NCBI GenBank assembly: GCA_007120555.1
Contig: SKNL01000048.1
Span: forward strand, 1-5,904
Length of the DNA: 5,904 nt
Origin: Balneolales bacterium
Lineage (GTDB): Bacteria; Bacteroidota; Rhodothermia; Balneolales; Natronogracilivirgulaceae
Direction: 5' to 3'
The position numbers and the translations under genes are program-made. Every line of letters begins with the position of its first letter. Position 1 is the stretch's first letter. The notes below the pieces were generated by a model that ran no database searches, had not been told where the DNA came from, and saw only the letters and a list, made by a program, of their open reading frames with translations. This document shows, piece by piece, positions 3,404 through 5,904 of this stretch.

Positions 3404-5904
3404 ATGATTAAATTCAATGATGATATCAGCAAGGCAATGGATGCCGAATCCTTCAAGCTTGATATCCAGCGGCATCTTCGTTTTACCCTCGCCAAATCCA
3501 AGTATTCGACCACCAAATGGGACAAATTCCGGAGTGTCGCCCTTGCGGCCCTGGACCGGCTGCATGACCGCTGGATCGACACCCAGGAGTACTATTATGA
3601 CGTGGATGCCAAGCGCGTCTACTATATCTCGATGGAATTCCTGATCGGGCGCCTGCTTGACAATATGCTGGTGAACCTGGGAATACTGGACGAGGTCAGG
3701 GAAGCGCTTGAGGATCTGGGCCTGGACTATGACGAGGTCAAGGAGAACGAGTTTGATGCAGGTCTGGGCAATGGCGGGCTCGGCCGGCTCGCCGCCTGTT
3801 TCCTGGATTCGATGGCTACCATGGGTATACCCGGATACGGATACGGCATCCGGTACGACTTCGGGATCTTTGAACAGAAAATCCGCAACGGCTACCAGAT
3901 CGAGAAGCCGGATACGTGGCTTCAATTCGGCAATCCATGGGATGTCGTCCGTCCGAAAATCCTCTATCCTGTCGATTTCTACGGGGAATCTGTGCCTTAC
4001 ACTGATTCTGACGGGAGGCTCCGGTTCAAGTGGGTGAACACCCAGAAAGTGAATGCCCTTGCCTACGATACCCCGATCCCCGGGTATAAAAACGACGTGG
4101 TCAACAACCTGCGGCTCTGGAAAGCAAGCTCTTCCAAGGCCCTCGACCTGCAGTCCTTCAGCCAGGGAGAGTATATCGATGCGGTCCGGGATACACAGCT
4201 TCAGGAGAACATATCGCGCGTTCTCTATCCCAACGACAAGGTTTTCGTGGGACAGGAGCTGCGCCTCAAGCAGGAGTATTTTCTTGTATCTGCCACGTTG
4301 CAGGATATTCTCCGCCGTTTTAAAAAAGTGCACGATGACTGGAGAAAGTTTCCGGACAAGGTGGCCATCCAGTGCAACGACACGCACCCGAACCTGGCCA
4401 TTCCGGAACTGATGCGCGTGCTGCTTGATTACGAGGGGCTTGACTGGGAACTCGCCTGGGACATCACCCGCAAATCCATCAATTACACCAACCATACCGT
4501 TCTTCCGGAAGCACTGGAAACCTGGCAGGTGCCGCTGATGCGCAACCTGCTCCCACGTCACCTGCAGATCATCTACGAAATCAACAAACGGTTCCTGAAC
4601 GATGTCCGCGACAAGTTCGGAAACGATGTGAACCGGGTGCGTCGCATGTCAATCATCAGCGAAGGTGAAAAGCCCGCGGTCCAGATGGCGACACTGGGTA
4701 TTGTCGGCTCCAAGAAAGTCAATGGCGTGGCCCGGCTTCACACCGAACTGATCAAGAAAACCATTTTCAAGGATTTCTATGAGATGTACGAGGAAAAGTT
4801 CATCAACATGACCAACGGGATTACACCGCGCCGCTGGCTCAAGCAGTGCAATCCCGGACTGTCCGACCTTATCTCAGATGAAATCGGTGATGAATGGATC
4901 ACCGATCTGGATCAGCTCAAGAAAATCGACAAAAAGGCAGGTGACAAAACGTTCCGCAAGAAGTTTGCCAAGGTCAAGCGACAAAACAAGCTGGCCCTCA
5001 TAGACTTCATTGAGACCGAGTACGGGATGAGCCTCAATCCTGACTCCATTTTCGATATCCAGATCAAGCGGATTCATGAGTACAAGCGGCAGCTGATGGT
5101 AGCGCTGCATACCGCCATGCTCTACAACCGTATCAAGGCCGATCCGGAAGCTGACTTCCAGCCGCGAACCGTTCTTTTCTCAGGAAAGGCGGCACCCGGC
5201 TACACCATGGCCAAGCTTCAGATCAAACTGATCAATTCCATTGCCGAAAAGATCAACAATGACCCTGATACCAAGGACAAGCTTTCCTGCCTCTTCCTTG
5301 AGAACTATACGGTATCACTGGCAGAACGGCTGATCCCGGCGGCGGACCTTTCCGAACAGACCTCCACGGCCGGAATGGAGGCATCCGGCACCGGCAATAT
5401 GAAGTTCGCCCTCAACGGAGCCCTTACCATCGGAACGCTGGACGGCGCAAACATCGAGATCCGGGAAGAGGTCGGTGAGGAAAATATCTTCATCTTCGGA
5501 CTGACGGACGAAGAGGTGGAAGAGACGCGCAGGCAAGGATACAACCCCCGCGACTACTACGACTCGGTCCCGGAACTGCAGGAAGTGCTGAACCAGGTCC
5601 GCGACGGTTTCTTCGAACCGGAGAAGCCGGATCTGTTCCATCCGATCATTCGCTCGCTGCTTGATGAAGGCGACTACTTCATGGTGCTGGCTGATTTTGA
5701 ATCCTATGCCGAGCAGCAGAAGGATGTGGAAAAGCTCTACAAGAACCAGGATGAATGGATGAAAAAAGCCATCCACAATGTTGCGCGCATGGGTAAATTC
5801 TCTTCCGATCGCACCATCACGCAATACTGTGAGCAGATTTGGGAGGCCAAAAAGTACAACCCGCCGCTTAAGAACAAGAAGGGCAACAAGAAAGACAACA
5901 AGAA
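3404..5904 (+). CDS. glgP: Glycogen/starch/alpha-glucan phosphorylase (GT35), 3' end cut by window
   Basis: This PLP-dependent enzyme releases glucose-1-phosphate from the non-reducing ends of glycogen or other alpha-1,4-glucans in the cytosol. The frame is open from the ATG at 3404, which has a good Shine-Dalgarno, to the right edge: 833 full codons without a stop, already the full length of the family (E. coli GlgP has 815). Motifs in order are YYISMEFLIGR (73-83), GLGNGGLGRLA (120-130), NDTHP (325-329), TNHTVLPEALE (362-372), NGITPRRWL (471-479), KRIHEYKRQL (555-564), GKAAPGYTMAK (594-604) and EASGTGNMKF (659-668), with the PLP-binding Lys667 equivalent to Lys680 of muscle phosphorylase. 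It is the long, animal/plant-like type, not the short archaeal-type form. GlgP and MalP cannot be separated by sequence alone, and no glycogen or maltodextrin gene is adjacent in view. The C-terminus carries a Lys/Asn repeat tail beyond the usual end. The 40-bp repeat array lies immediately upstream. Confidence 0.96.
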   Translation, partial: MIKFNDDISKAMDAESFKLDIQRHLRFTLAKSKYSTTKWDKFRSVALAALDRLHDRWIDTQEYYYDVDAKRVYYISMEFLIGRLLDNMLVNLGILDEVREALEDLGLDYDEVKENEFDAGLGNGGLGRLAACFLDSMATMGIPGYGYGIRYDFGIFEQKIRNGYQIEKPDTWLQFGNPWDVVRPKILYPVDFYGESVPYTDSDGRLRFKWVNTQKVNALAYDTPIPGYKNDVVNNLRLWKASSSKALDLQSFSQGEYIDAVRDTQLQENISRVLYPNDKVFVGQELRLKQEYFLVSATLQDILRRFKKVHDDWRKFPDKVAIQCNDTHPNLAIPELMRVLLDYEGLDWELAWDITRKSINYTNHTVLPEALETWQVPLMRNLLPRHLQIIYEINKRFLNDVRDKFGNDVNRVRRMSIISEGEKPAVQMATLGIVGSKKVNGVARLHTELIKKTIFKDFYEMYEEKFINMTNGITPRRWLKQCNPGLSDLISDEIGDEWITDLDQLKKIDKKAGDKTFRKKFAKVKRQNKLALIDFIETEYGMSLNPDSIFDIQIKRIHEYKRQLMVALHTAMLYNRIKADPEADFQPRTVLFSGKAAPGYTMAKLQIKLINSIAEKINNDPDTKDKLSCLFLENYTVSLAERLIPAADLSEQTSTAGMEASGTGNMKFALNGALTIGTLDGANIEIREEVGEENIFIFGLTDEEVEETRRQGYNPRDYYDSVPELQEVLNQVRDGFFEPEKPDLFHPIIRSLLDEGDYFMVLADFESYAEQQKDVEKLYKNQDEWMKKAIHNVARMGKFSSDRTITQYCEQIWEAKKYNPPLKNKKGNKKDNK
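5870..5904 (+). repeat. 12-bp coding tandem repeat giving an xNKK tail in the phosphorylase
   Basis: The end of the phosphorylase frame reads KNKK-GNKK-DNKK (residues 823-834), encoded by three 12-nt units at 5870-5881, 5882-5893 and 5894 to the edge. Each unit is a variable codon followed by AAC AAG AAR. The third unit lacks its last base because the window ends, so more units may follow. The stretch is strongly purine-rich on the plus strand. Confidence 0.8.

Noticed and set aside
3356..4561. Minus-strand open frame of 401 residues opposite the phosphorylase
   Set aside because: It is antisense to unmistakable phosphorylase motifs, and its start has no supporting context.

Overview
The window looks like ordinary chromosome from a Gram-negative bacterium of moderate, slightly GC-leaning composition. 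The best guess is the Bacteroidota/Balneolota/Rhodothermota group. The reasons are the HD-domain nucleotidyltransferase with a DDPLRMMRAVRF motif, a cation diffusion facilitator with the SDAAES...HPYGHE pattern, weak or absent Shine-Dalgarno sites on most genes, and one exact match to the TAnnTTTG promoter box of Bacteroidota. This placement is inference from memory of protein families, not from a search.

Layout, left to right. (1) Minus strand, 1-599: the N-terminal 199 residues of a cation diffusion facilitator (CDF) metal transporter, cut by the left edge. (2) 600-717: an AT-rich divergent intergenic region. (3) Plus strand, 718-2229: a CCA-adding/poly(A)-polymerase-type tRNA nucleotidyltransferase with an HD domain and a non-ATG start. 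(4) Plus strand, 2226-3110: IspE, the CDP-methylerythritol kinase of isoprenoid synthesis, overlapping the previous gene by four bases (GTGA), so the two are probably one translationally coupled operon. (5) 3111-3403: a non-coding gap of 293 bases with four head-to-tail copies of an exact 40-bp repeat, each containing a small hairpin. (6) Plus strand, 3404 to the right edge: glycogen/starch/alpha-glucan phosphorylase (GT35). It is almost complete, with all PLP-enzyme motifs in place and a Lys/Asn-rich C-terminal tail made of a repeated tetrapeptide.

The genes belong to separate housekeeping processes (metal homeostasis, tRNA 3'-end maturation, isoprenoid precursors, storage-polysaccharide breakdown). 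I see no defence system, mobile element, phage gene, CRISPR array or RNA gene. The one structure the genes do not explain is the 40-bp tandem repeat directly upstream of the phosphorylase. It is either a cis-regulatory array or leader-RNA element for that gene, or a neutral minisatellite. Lesser points of interest are the Glu/His metal-site residues of the CDF protein, the ambiguous start of the nucleotidyltransferase, and two 12-bp in-frame tandem repeats, one in ispE and one in the phosphorylase tail.
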